The position numbers and the translations under genes were made by a program. DNA of 64,000 nucleotides from Diogma glabrata (taxonomy: Eukaryota > Arthropoda > Insecta > Diptera > Cylindrotomidae). Each line of letters starts with the position of its first letter. Positions within the stretch are counted from its first letter, which is position 1. Shown here piece after piece: positions 45,687 to 57,100 of this stretch. The DNA is taken from NCBI GenBank assembly GCA_963693315.1, contig OY856187.1, forward strand, positions 389,850,248 to 389,914,247, written 5' to 3'. The notes under the pieces were generated by a model. It ran no database searches. It worked only from the letters and a program-made list of their open reading frames with translations, and was not told the DNA's origin.

Positions 45687-46711
45687 TTATTTTATCGGGT
45701 GTAGTGTTATCCGGTAAAAACCAGTGGAATCCTTGAGTTCTTTGTTTTCTTCCAAGAACATTTCGTAGATGTCGGTGAGGGTCCATAACACCAACCGCTT
45801 TGATTTCTTAATTTTTGTCGATCCTTCTGTAATAGTAACAACATCTTTAAGGCCAGGCATTGTTCTACTAATTTCCTCTGATAAGAAGTATGTTTGAATT
45901 TGTTTTACTATATTTTGTGACAAACTGTGCACTTGTTTGCATTGAGGCCAACTGTAAGGACCTACTGTTTCCAACAGATCCATGGGGAATTCTACCAGTC
46001 GTATTGATGCATTAAATTCATACTGGATACGTTGATTTGACCAAAATTTACGTGGTAGAGTTGTCAACAAAAACACTTGTTTGATTTACAGCTGGCATCT
46101 TTAAACTTTTTTTTAAGGTTCATAAGCCATGATGTATATTCACATTCCTCGTTTGGTGATAACACTTTAACTGAATCTACTTGAAATATTTTTTGACTTA
46201 TTGCCAATGTGACACTTGCAATTTTTTTATAACTTCCTGTTGTAATATGATTTTGTTTGATAGGAGATTCGGCTAACCTTCCAAGAACATTGTTAATATC
46301 TTCTAAAATGTCATTAAGTAGTTCAGGAACTGGTGGAGATATAGTATCAACCGAAACTGGTGATGGATCTAAAGATGCTGGAGGTATTTGAATATTTTCG
46401 TTCGTTGGAACATTTTCAACATCCTGATTTATAGAAATAATTTCACTATCGATAGTTTCCGAACATAAAAGCTGCTGTATAGAAAATATTAGTTGCATAT
46501 GAATTTTTATTCATTTTAATAAAATAATTAAATTTACCTTACTTTTATAGATATAAGTGCGACATGTTTCACATATAAACTGGTCATCACGCAAAGTAAA
46601 ATTTAGGGTCGCAGCTTTTTGAATAACAGCTGGTGTGACCAGTTTCACATTTTTTGATGTCCGTTGATGATTTTTGAGACCGTACAAGTTACAGCACAAT
46701 TTGAAAGGCAT
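45687..46711 (-). pseudogene. Transposase N-terminal half, spliced and frame-broken
   Basis: Exon 1 (46711-46539) encodes an N-terminal Cys/His region (C..Y...H..., CETC). A 63-nt intron (46537-46475; donor AAG/GTAAAT, acceptor TATACAG) joins exon 2. After a Ser/Pro/Asn-rich linker, a frameshift near 46070 leads into the conserved LLTTLPRKFWSNQRIQYEF ... SEEISRTMPGLKDVVTI ... KRLVLWTLTDIYEMFLEE segment. The frame closes at 45687 and the catalytic C-terminal half is missing, so the copy is non-autonomous. Function is inferred from similarity to transposon-encoded proteins I recall, with the superfamily uncertain. Confidence 0.65.
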
Positions 46712-47095
46712 TTCTATTATTATCTTTTCTAAACGTTATGTCTTCTAAATATTTTGGAATATAATTGATTATAAGGCAATCCAATCAATATATATATACC
46801 CTTGAAATAGTTTTGACATAGGTAGAATCAGGTAAAATTAGGTAGGTACAATTTAATATATTTTGATTGGATGCAAGTATGATTTGGTCAAAAACCGTTT
46901 GTGGGCGTCATTAGAAATTTTAAATGTTAAAATTATGAGCCTCTAATGATATTTTAATTAGTAAAAAGGGGCTGAATAGACATTTTTTAAAATGAATAAA
47001 CATTTTACACACCCTTTTAATAATTTAAATTCCTTTATTTTACCACTTAACTTAAATTAATTTTTAATAAGTTTTTAACCATTTAACCGCACAGA

Positions 47096-47687
47096 AAATG
47101 GTTCAATTTATTGCAGGTGTTAAAATATGAAATGTTTAATTTATTGGATCCACATTTAGTACAGGATTATTAACTTAATAAAAAAACACATGTGAATTTT
47201 TCATATACCAAACTTTAAAAAATCGTAAGAAAAAATCCATATTGAATTGCTGACTTTTTATTTCTCAATTTCATAGCTGCATATGTTTACTTTAAAATTT
47301 GTGAAAAACAAAAAAAAAAAAGCCTACTTTTTGAGATATGAGCTTTGAAGTAAACCAAGGTTTTACGCGCCGCCTAGCGGAAAAGAGAAAAGTTATTAAT
47401 TTTAAACTTACTTATTTCAATTATTCAATTATTTTCCTTTTTACTCGCAAAAATATACGTAAGTCGGATGAAATTTGTGGCACCTATTCACAAAACATTG
47501 CCACCATTACCAAAAACTACGTGAAAAAGCCTCAAAATTCAACCGCGCATTACCCGATTCAGAGTACACAAAAAATAAAAGCAGAAATTACTTTTTTCCT
47601 TTCGTCAATACCAACAAAATATCAAAATTTCAGATTTTTAAAAAATAGTTGTTTTTTTTTCGATGTACGTTTTCAAAATAATAGCCC
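47096..47687. repeat. Right terminal inverted repeat
   Basis: Inverse of 44830-45439. Confidence 0.85.
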
Positions 47688-47718
47688 ATAATTAACACTA
47701 AACATGCCTAACTTTGAA

Positions 47719-47719
<1 letters not shown>

Positions 47720-47751
<32 letters not shown>

Positions 47752-48880
47752 AATTGGACATGGAAATTTTTGAATTTGTTATATTTTTTGAAATATGTTT
47801 GGAATTTCGAAAAAAGTATGTATTTTTGATTTTGTAATAATTTATGCAATATTTTTAGAATTTTGGAAAAAGTTTTAATTTTTGATTTTGTAAGAATTTT
47901 TGGAATATTTTTGGAATTTTGAAAAATATCAAATTTTTGTTTTTTTATAATTTTTGAAATTTTGAAAAAAGATTCCATCCATTTTTGATTTTGTAATAAT
48001 TTTTGGAATATTTTTAGAATGTTGAAAAAAGTTTGATTTTATTATAATTTTTACAATATTTTTGGAATTTTGAAAGAAATATGAATTTGTGATTTTGTAA
48101 TATTTTCTCGAATCGCTAAATTGAAGGTTTTTGAATAGTTTGCTGAAAATGAAAAATTGGACATGGACGTTTCTGAATTTGTTATAGTTTTTGAATATTT
48201 TTGGAATTTTGTAAATACCAACTTTTGGAATATTTTTAAAATTTTAAAACATTTAAAATTTTTGATTTTATTATAATTTTTGGAATTTTGGAAAAAGTTT
48301 CAATTTTTGATATTGTTATAATTTTTGCAATATTTTTAGTTTTGGAAAAAGTTTGAATTTTTGAATTTTTAAAAAATGTTGGAATATTATTAGAATTTAG
48401 AAAAAGTTTAAATATTAAATTTTATTCCAATTTTTGGAATGTTTTTAGAATTTAAAAAACAAAATTTTTAATTTTATATATATTTTTAGAATTTTGAAAA
48501 AAGTTTCAATTTTTGAATTTTTAAGAATTTTTGGAATATTATTAGAATTTAGAAATAGTTTAAATATTTGATTTTATTCTAATTTTTGGAATATTTGGAA
48601 TTTTGAAAAAAGATTCAATTTTCGATTTTCTATAATTTTTGCAATATTTTCAGAATTTTTGAAAAAAGTTTAATACTAATATTTGATTTTGTAATAATTT
48701 TTGGAATATTTTTAGGATTTTGGAAAAAGTTTGATTTTATTTATTTTTTACAATATTTTTGGAATTTTGAAAGAAATATGAATTTGTGATATTGTAATAT
48801 TTTCTCGAAACACTAAATGGAGAGGTTTTTGAGTAGTTTGCTGAGTGTAACTAAAAACCATGTCCGCATAAAAGTTTTTT
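47720..48880. repeat. T-rich minisatellite with longer-period structure
   Basis: An A run (47720-47746) is followed by over 1.1 kb of degenerate copies of a roughly 50-60 bp unit ('tttttggaatatttttagaattttgaaaaaagtt'). Longer blocks repeat too: 'aaattggacatgga' at 47748 and 48156, and 'tattttctcgaa...tttgaatagtttgctga' at ~48101 and ~48804, about 700 bp apart. The plus strand is strongly C-poor. Confidence 0.8.
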
Positions 48881-50564
48881 GCCGAAAACTATATCAAAAT
48901 CCTTAACCCAGACCGAAGTCTTGATATTTTCACAGTTAAAAACGTCATCTTTAAATCAAAGTATTTTGAAATCTCAATTTAAATAGTGTATAAAAAATGA
49001 ATACACGGTGGTTGGTATTTATCCCCCAAATATGTATAAAGCAAATTTCTTAGAAAGTTTTCTTAGAAAATAAAATAGTAAATTCAAAGATGTAATCAAT
49101 TGATTGAAAGACGTAAGAACATCTTATTAAATATTAAACTCCTAAGGCAGCCACAATTATGTAACAAAACACTTTAGCAATTTCTGTCGAACACAACACT
49201 GACTATATCTTATGATGGATTAACTGGACAGCTTCACATTTTTATGAAAATGAAGTTCACACTAGAATTATAATTCACTAGACTAGAATGTTTGAGTAGA
49301 TTTGAATTTTTTAATCAGGATTTTTGTGAAAAATTAAACTAACACAAGAGAACCTTTCAATTCGAAAGCAGGTTTTGGTTTTCTTTGAATAAACTTTTTC
49401 AGTTCGTTCAAGAAAACTCTCTAATCGTGTTTCGTACTTTTGAATTCTAAACTTCACATCTCAGTACTACCATTCGAATTAATTTAGTGGAAAACACGAT
49501 TTCAAATACGTCACCGAGACGATGATGTTTTCAAAGTTTAAATTTCATCATTCATTAACTTAAGTTAAATTTTCCAACTATCGTTAGAAATTTCTGTTTT
49601 TTATTCAATTTGAATCTAGAGTATTTTTCAGTCTTATTTGTACTCTACGAACACACATATACAGAAAAGGTATATACAGAAACATACATTCAAATAAAAT
49701 CTAGAAGTTCACTCTAGTTACAGATTTTATAAAATTTATTATGTTCCTTTTGTTTGTAAAATTTAAGTTCTATATAATAAAATTTCAATAAAGCTAGCTT
49801 TCATAATTGTTTGAAATTTGGAAGTGTTGTACTTATACATCAGGTTTCTTGACTTAAAACGCTTTAATAAGGATAGTCGATATTTCTACTGTTGTGCGAG
49901 AAATTCATCGAATATATAAACATTCATAAACCTTGCGGGAAGACAAATTGATACTGTTTTTTAACATTAATATGTATGGATAATTGATTAAAATTTAAAT
50001 TTAAATGGACAAAGCACGTTCTTATGTCTTTCGTATAAGATCTTTTTGTATATTTTACTAACCGAAAAGAAATCTTCACCACTTAAAAACAGTTATTACA
50101 GAACATTTTCTACCATTTCATACAAAAATCTCAAATATTATTTAGACAATAAGATATGAAAGTAAAAATATTTGCGTAAAGGCAATATTAAATATAATTA
50201 AATTTATAGTCATACCCTAAATCAAAGTAAATTACTAGTACTAACTAAGTATGTATAAAAAATACTAATTAAACATATTAACTACTTTCCAATTTAGTTA
50301 ATAAAAATTAAAAAAAAACAAACAAAAAATTTGAATATTTAATAAATAAAAAAACATAAACAATAACAAAATTTATATTATATTAATAAAAACATTAAAT
50401 CATAAAATATATTTTAAAAAAAATGTATTGCTATTAACTATCTGCTATTGTTCAAACCCTAAGGGAATGAATTGCAATCTGTCTTTTTTCATTTGCTAAA
50501 TTTTACTACCAATCTTTGTTTTGTTTTCGAATTTTTTTCTTTAATTTATACTAAGTTTAAATAA
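48881..50564. other. AT-rich sequence downstream of the host gene, probably including its 3' UTR
   Basis: It lies directly after the stop codon of the minus-strand Ig/FN3 gene (50565). No ORF or repeat is evident. Candidate AATAAA signals on the minus strand exist (for example near 49740 and 49600), but the poly-A site cannot be chosen. Confidence 0.4.
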
Positions 50565-50731
50565 TTATACTGTTTGAGTTTCTATACCGGACGGTTCTCG
50601 ACATTCCTTACACAGCAATATACTTGTTCCTATTGAAAGTATTAATAATGTTCCTAGCACAACACTTACAGCTACTATCCAAACTCTAGTATCGAAATTT
50701 TTTGCATCAACCATTATTAAACGAATCAGAT
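50565..50731 (-). CDS. Ig/FN3 membrane protein, last exon (transmembrane and tail)
   Basis: The acceptor TTTTCAG ends at 50732. The exon joins the previous one in phase 1. It encodes a juxtamembrane stretch, a hydrophobic segment of about 23 residues (VWIVAVSVVLGTLLILSIGT), then a short cytoplasmic tail CKECREPSGIETQTV and stop. This makes the product a type I single-pass membrane protein with almost no intracellular domain. The Cys pair just inside the membrane could be palmitoylated (inference). Confidence 0.85.
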
Positions 50732-51062
50732 CTGAAAATATATAATTGCAATAACAAAACAAAAGCGCTATTATCATATGTTTTATGATTAAATTAAAAT
50801 TATTACAATTTCCTAACGGTGAAAACTATTTTGGAAAATTTATTTTACTAATTCAAATTTGCCATCTAAAAAAAATTTATTAATAAATTAGGATTTGTTG
50901 AAAAAGTATTAATTTTTTGAACTATATTCGATTATTCCACCGATTCAACAGAAAAAAAATGTTGACTTTTATATCTAAAGAAATACTATATATGTAAGGA
51001 AACTACTATCTACGATGTCTAAAAAAATAATCTGTACACCTTTCGCCAAATACATGCTTTAC

Positions 51063-51192
51063 CTTTTTCTTCCATTTCTGGTAAAGTTGTTGCTATTGTT
51101 GTAGCTATTTCACCAGGTCCTAAGTAATTAGTAGCAAATATTCTAAATTCGTACGTTGTGTTTGGTTTGAGTCCATACACCTCTAGCTGTCT
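51063..51192 (-). CDS. Ig/FN3 membrane protein, FN3 second exon
   Basis: 130 nt, acceptor ATTTTAG ending at 51193, donor AAG/GTAAAG at 51062. It starts in phase 0 and ends in phase 1. It encodes the second half of the fibronectin type III domain (QLEVYGLKPNTTYEFRIFAT.N..GPGE), with the conserved L.P.T.Y.FR.FA.N..G signature. This exon is too short to appear as a long ORF. Confidence 0.88.
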
Positions 51193-51253
51193 CTAAAATA
51201 ATTAAAATTTATATTTTTTTACGTAAAATTCATTCAAACAAAAACTACATTAC

Positions 51254-51634
51254 AGCATTCGGTGTTATGTGCGTTGGATCAAGTCTAATCCATTGTGGTT
51301 CATCATCGATTGCGTAATCTGGTAATTCTCTGAAATCAGCTGTAAAACATTTTAGTGCGTATCCTCCAGTTCGATTAGGAAGAAATTTCCACATTATTAC
51401 ACCTAAAATAGTGGTAACTCTTGCTGAAAGATACGATACTGCACCGGGTGTTGTTCTAACTTTCACACGAGCTTTGGAATATGCTATTAACTTGGTCTCG
51501 TTACTTTGTTCGTAAGACTCTTGACTGCTTGTTGTTGAATTTGTGTTGTTTTCGTTATTTATTGTTAGTGCAAAACATGTATAAACACCAGAGTTATTTA
51601 CACTAAGGTCTGTTAATACAAGTGAACCGTTTCG
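51254..51634 (-). CDS. Ig/FN3 membrane protein, exon with Ig second half and FN3 first half
   Basis: 381 nt (127 codons), acceptor TTACAG ending at 51635, donor GCT/GTAATG at 51253, phase 0 at both ends. It starts with the Ig F-strand signature NGSLVLTDLSVNNSGVYTC (second Ig cysteine). A long Asn/Ser/Thr-rich linker with several N-glycosylation sequons follows, then the first half of FN3 with its conserved Trp region (VIMWKF). It joins 61961-62109 to complete one Ig fold and 51063-51192 to complete one FN3 fold. Confidence 0.9.
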
Positions 51635-51639
51635 CTGTA

Positions 51640-52127
51640 ACAAAAAATAATAAATCCATGAAATTTGTATATAATTAATTAGTCAAGCATATAACTTAAA
51701 AACCAAGATTTCAAATTTATTAATATACTTCATTTTTATAATAATTTTTTAATCACATGATTGCTAATTATATTTAATTATAATGTTGTATAATTTATCT
51801 GTTTAAACTACATATTTTTCTGGTTTTTCTACAAAATTGATTTTACGAAAAATAAAGTTAATTCAAAAATATTTTTAACTGCTCGTCAGTATGCAAGATA
51901 TGATAGGTAGGTTGAATAAAAAAAATTATTGGGTTTTACAATTATTAACAAAAATTTCATGGTTGCATTAAAATTTGAAACATTGTTTCTTTAAGGGATT
52001 TTTCCTTTAGATTTGCTGTCAAAACTTCGGTCTATGAGAAAGATTTAATATCTAATTTTTAAAAGAAGACTGAAATGGTGCAATTTTTGTTGACTTGCAT
52101 TTTTTAAAATTTTTGATCTACGGGTGT
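51640..52127. other. Intron sequence, no feature
   Basis: AT-rich start of the large intron as read on the plus strand, with no element identified. Confidence 0.5.
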
Positions 52128-52200
52128 AACTGGTATGTCAATAGCAAGGACTAGAGTAGGCGGGGTGCCTATCCTAGTCCTTGGTATTGACATACCAGTT
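52128..52200. ncRNA. Strong 73-nt hairpin (pre-miRNA-like or MITE end)
   Basis: Two 34-nt arms (52128-52161 and 52167-52200; outer part AACTGGTATGTCAATA / TATTGACATACCAGTT) pair with only three mismatches around a 5-nt loop 'ggggt'. Its size and near-complete pairing are those of an animal miRNA precursor. The pairing is tighter and the loop smaller than usual, so a transposon-derived palindrome is equally likely. It lies in the intron of the Ig/FN3 gene, just left of the R1-clade LINE. Confidence 0.4.
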
Positions 52201-52639
52201 AACGTGAGATATCACACACCACTAGCAATAGCAGTTAGATATCACTAGTCATGGGGGGTAAGTCATACAGGAAAACGTTGACTTAATTTTGAGCTAAGGA
52301 ATGCTATAATTGCAAATCAAAAATCGAAACTAATTTCATTCATTATACGAAGATCAAGTTATAACGACAATCGAAGGATACGATATAACCAATTAAACTT
52401 GACTGAGTCTACTAATTAATTGTGAAATACAATTGTTTTTAGGTTCTATTGCTCTTGTAATCAGAGTATATATAAAAAGTAAATTTTTATAACCAAGATT
52501 ATAAGAGGTTTTGCTTAAAAAAGTCGCGCGATCAAGCACCTCTCCGGGGTCGCAGGGAGATAACGAAGTGAAGGTAACGCCTTCGGGCGCAATAAAAACC
52601 CTTCACACGGCTAATACTTGGTCGGACTTATTATAAGAG

Positions 52640-54103
52640 ATGGCTGCAAGTAGCGGGAAGAGGCATAGGAACGAGGAGCCGGAATTTGAAATGGCGGAGG
52701 AAATAGGTTTAAAGCGTGCAAAATCTAATAGAAGTGAGGAAAATGTTGACGATGAGGTAATCCTCAATAGTAGTAAAGATGATTGTGTTGTTGACTCAGT
52801 TCAGCAAGGTCTGGCTGACATAATGCTTGAACTAGTCGGGTTAACCACTATGACGAAAGGTCCTCATAAGGAGAATCTAAATAACATGATCCGAGTGGTT
52901 AACGCAACACAACTTGCTTATACGAAGATGTTGATCCATGTTTCTGCTCTTGAGGCTAAACAGGACAACAAAAATGACATTAAGAATGAGATTCTGAAAG
53001 GAGTCGATGATTTATTAACCAAACATATGAAACCTAAAATAACGATACAAAAAATGATACCCAAAACTAGCAAAAACAACGATGAAGGTACTCCGATCAG
53101 GACAAAAATTCAGAATAAGAAAACGCAAAAACAGAAAAAATCGTATGCCGAGGCTGTTCAGACACAGGATATCCAACAGTCACAGACTGCTGTAGTCCCA
53201 CAGCAGCAACAAAATAACACTGGTGAAAACGTGACGGATTCCACCATAAGTGTAGCTGAGCAAGCCAATGAGGCAGCTGTACTAGGTGAGGAGTGGACCG
53301 TAGTTGGTGGCAAGAGGAAGAAAGGGAAGAGGAAGAGGAAGCGTGGCAAAAGCCAAAACGCTGAGAGGAAAGCTAGAACACAGGCATTGGTAATCCACCT
53401 CCCTGGCAAGGGGTGCGATGACATCAAAGCTGGTCTCTCGGCCCACGTCAACCAGTGTGACGGTGGTCTGAGAGTAAAAGCGATGAAAACCACGAGAGAC
53501 AATGGCATTCTGTTGATAACTGATCTTAGTTCTGATCTCAATGCTATTACCAATAACGAGTCGTTGAAAAATGGCGGTTTCGTGATAAGTCAGCACAAGA
53601 AACCATTGCCACGACTTATAATAAAGGGGGTCAGAGCTGGCCTAACGGAAGCGGAAGTAGCATCTGCTATCATAAGGCAAAATGGTCTCGATGGCGAAAC
53701 AACGGTGGTCAAACCTGTCTTTAAGATTGGTGCGAGAACTGAAGTGGACATTAACTGGGTGGTGGAGATAAACGCTGAAAGCAAAAATAAACTTCTTAAC
53801 AAAAAAAGAGTTTACGTGGAGTGGGCATCTTGTGTAGTTCAGGAATATGTCAGGCCTCTTCGCTGTTATAAGTGTCAGTGCTTTGGACATATGTTCAAAT
53901 CTTGCACAAAAGCTGATGTGACATGTGGCCATTGTTCAAACACAGGTCACAAAGAAGCGGAATGCTCGAACAAAGCATCTCCGGCGGAATGTGCACCCTG
54001 TAAAACAAATGGCAAACCACATGCTCACAAGGTAGGAGGTAGCACCTGCCACAGCTATAATCATGAATTGGAGCGCATGAAACATAGAAACCTCTATGGA
54101 TAG
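52640..54103 (+). CDS. R1-clade LINE ORF1 (Gag-like RNA-binding protein, 487 aa)
   Basis: The nucleic-acid-binding ORF1 protein that forms the ribonucleoprotein with the element RNA. It has an acidic N-terminus, a helical mid-region, a very basic KRKKGKRKRKRGKSQ stretch (~224-240) that could act as nuclear signal, a conserved central RNA-binding-like region (~245-390), and three cysteine/histidine knuckles at ~408-473 (CYKCQCFGHMFKSC, CGHCSNTGHKEAEC, CAPC...H....C), the hallmark of jockey/R1/I group ORF1. The ATG at 52640 is the first in frame after the leader. The stop codon overlaps the ORF2 start. Confidence 0.93.
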   Translation: MAASSGKRHRNEEPEFEMAEEIGLKRAKSNRSEENVDDEVILNSSKDDCVVDSVQQGLADIMLELVGLTTMTKGPHKENLNNMIRVVNATQLAYTKMLIHVSALEAKQDNKNDIKNEILKGVDDLLTKHMKPKITIQKMIPKTSKNNDEGTPIRTKIQNKKTQKQKKSYAEAVQTQDIQQSQTAVVPQQQQNNTGENVTDSTISVAEQANEAAVLGEEWTVVGGKRKKGKRKRKRGKSQNAERKARTQALVIHLPGKGCDDIKAGLSAHVNQCDGGLRVKAMKTTRDNGILLITDLSSDLNAITNNESLKNGGFVISQHKKPLPRLIIKGVRAGLTEAEVASAIIRQNGLDGETTVVKPVFKIGARTEVDINWVVEINAESKNKLLNKKRVYVEWASCVVQEYVRPLRCYKCQCFGHMFKSCTKADVTCGHCSNTGHKEAECSNKASPAECAPCKTNGKPHAHKVGGSTCHSYNHELERMKHRNLYG

Positions 54104-57100
54104 ACACACCAGTACAGCGTTGAGGTCGGGCATGGATCTGAAATTTGCACAAGTTAATTTGCAACATTCGGTGCTGGCAGTGCATGAGATGCGTGAATGC
54201 GTCTCTACTCACAACGTGGACATCCTGTGTGCACAGGAAGTCTACGGAGTGAACGGAGTCGTGACTGGTCTGGGAGTCAACACGCACTATGCCTCCAGCG
54301 CGAATAATGGGGAAAGTTGCATACCTGCCCACATAAGTTTCCACAACACCAGTATAAGAGCTATAACTCTCTCACAACTAACGGATTTTCACTGTATTTG
54401 TGTAGAGGTTAGATACCCTGGTGGAGTGTTTCACCTAGTGAATGTCTACTGTCAGTTTCGGGAACCCATCGAGGTGCATTTAAATAAGCTAGATAAGATC
54501 CTTAGCTATATACAAGGTCCAGTTGTCATTGTCGGTGATTTTAACGCTAGATCCAAATTGTGGTTCGATCGTATCACTGACAGCAGAGGTCACAAGCTTG
54601 AAGACTTCATCTCGCGATGGAATCTGTTTGTGGCGAATGAGTCTGGGAATCTAAGCACATATGCACACAACGGCGAATCGTCAGTAGACGTCACCCTAGT
54701 GTCGCAAAGTATGATAAGGCGTATTAAACACTGGAAAGTTCATGAGGGCTGGACTTCCAGTGATCATCGTGCTATCTCTTTTGAGATAATTGATTCTCAG
54801 AACCGTTCTGCCTGCGTCTCTCGTGATAAGTCAAATACCAATAGGTTCAAGACAGAGGCTACCAACTGGGATCTACTTACTCTAAATCTAGTACTTAATA
54901 TTAAGCGAGTCGAGAGGCAAGCTGAAACGATTTGTAGCTCTGCGGACTGTGAGGCGATAGTAACTTCCCTTACCGAGGTCATACAAAACGCTTGTGAAGA
55001 TTCCATACCGCGCAAATCTAACTGCAACAAAACAAATGGGGCAACCTGGTGGACCAATGATCTAACCAAACTCAAAAGTGAGGTTAACCAGGTCAGAAGA
55101 AAATACCAGAAGGAACGTGATCCAAATCTGAGGCTACAAAAGCAGGCTGCTTACAGGAACCTTAAAAATAGTTACATGCATAAGGTCAGTACAACGAAAA
55201 AGCAAAGCTTCATGAAACTTGTTACGGAAGTAGGCAACAAGGACCCATGGGGCTTCATCTATAAATACCAGACCGGAAAGCTTGCACAACGTAGAGTGCA
55301 TGAAACCGTCTCTTCGAACGGTAATATCATGCACTCTTGGAGTACCTCTAGCAAGGTGCTGCTTGACACCTTGCTTCCAGATGATACAGAGGACTCACCT
55401 GAGCATACTGAGATCAGAAGGTTAGCGCAGCTACCGTATGTATCGCAGGATGTCTCGGACTTCACAGTCGATGACCTTGAGGAGGCTGTGATGAGTATGA
55501 AACGTGGCAAAGCTCCTGGTCTGGATTTAATAGAAGTTGTTATTGTACAGCAGTCCTGGAAGGTTTTAGCTCCTACTTGCTTAAAACTCTTCAATAGCTG
55601 CCTCAGGTACGGTATCTTTCCGAAAGAGTGGAAGATTGGTCAGGTTATTGTAATTCCAAAAGCCGGAGATAGGGACTATAGCGACCCCAAATCTTATCGA
55701 CCAATCATGCTTCTTTCAGTTCTGGGCAAAATTTTCGAGAAAATAGTTAACAAAAAACTATTAAGTTGCATTGATTTGAGAGGTGGGATATCGGATAAGC
55801 AGTATGGCTTTAGAAAGGGTCGCTCTACCGAGGATGCAGTCTGCAAGCTAATAGATATTGTTCAATCAACCGCGGAAAAGTACTGTCTTGGCATTTTCGT
55901 AGATATATTGGGAGCTTTCGATAATCTATGGTGGACAAGTGTCATGAGCTACCTTACTGAGCATGGCTGCCCAGCTAATCTCCTAAGATTGCTGGACAGC
56001 TACCTTAATTCGATAAAGGCAATAATTAGGGATGAGCTTGATTCGGTGGAAAAGACTATTACAAGAGGAGCCCCGCAAGGGTCTGTTCTTGGCCCAACAC
56101 TTTGGAATATGGTCTTTGACACTAGCATGATAGATGGAGTCTCAGAAGTCGCATACGCTGATGATAAAGTAATTGTTATATCTGGAAATTCTAGGAAACA
56201 ATTGCAAGAAAAAGGTCAAGAAGCATTAAACCATATGACCAACTGGTGCAGAAGGAACAAACTAAGTTTGTCTGAGCAAAAGACTGTTATGCTACAGCTA
56301 AAGGGCAAGTACGATAGAGCTAGACCACCAACCATTAAGGTTAATGGAAATACAATCAGAATGGTCAGCTCAACTAGATACCTTGGCGTTGACTTGGATG
56401 AGAGGATGGGGGTTTCAAGTCATGTTACACGAATATGCGAGAAATCCAAGTCCCTCTTCCATAGTTTCACTAGGTTATCTCATGAGTGGTGGGGTCTCGA
56501 TAGAAATACACTACATCTTATTTATAGGATTGTGGTGGAATCTATCATGTCGTACTGCTCAGCTGGTTGGTATGGGCGGACCAATGTTAAGCATAATAAA
56601 CAGTTACTTGGAGCTCAAAGAAATATGTTGCTCCGCATGATCCGAGGTTATAGATCCATTTCTTCAACCGCGACTCAGGTCATTGCGGGCACAATCCCTT
56701 TAGACCTTCTCTTAAAAGAGAAGGTCAAACTATACAACCGCGCGATCAGCCGAGTTGAGCGAAAGCAAATTAAAAAGGGACTGCACCAGGAGACTCTCAA
56801 CGAATGGAAGGCACGTTGGGAGGTCTCAGATACGGGTAGGCATACGTATCTTTTTATCAGCGATGCAACTCTTGCTTTAGGCACAAATAAGGTGGCTCTG
56901 ACAGGTCCGATGGTCCAGTTTATAACTGGACACGGCAAATTTAGAGAGTACTTGAAACGTGTTGATGTTACGGACAATGGTTTATGCGCAACATGTGATG
57001 TGGATGACACTGCATTACATGTTTTACTGGATTGCCCTGATTACGAGACCTTAAGGAACGATCTTAAATCGTCCTTATTTGAAAATGGATTTGACGGATT

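Larger units (their letters stand above)
44830..47687 (-). mobile_element. DNA transposon with ~600 bp inverted repeats and 4 bp target duplication
   Basis: The ends GGGCTATTATTTTGAAAACG (left) and its inverse (right) begin arms of about 600 bp (44830-45439 and 47096-47687) that are nearly identical. Even the same chance ORF appears in both arms. The element is flanked by ATAA on each side (44826-44829, 47688-47691). Between the arms lies a broken transposase on the minus strand. The transposase type is the one characterised by an ISR.MPG..D motif and a later DFSENY...DS...HGK core. I cannot name the superfamily with certainty. A 4 bp duplication and GGG ends would suit Sola- or Kolobok-like groups. 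Confidence 0.8.

Noticed and set aside
50565..50600. C-terminal PDZ-binding motif in the Ig/FN3 protein (…TQTV)
   Set aside because: Class I motifs need Ser/Thr at position -2. Here that residue is Gln, so I do not claim it.
53895..54344. Minus-strand 149-codon ORF and neighbours over the R1-clade LINE
   Set aside because: Antisense shadow of LINE ORF1/ORF2. Its Cys/His content comes from the antisense of zinc-knuckle codons.
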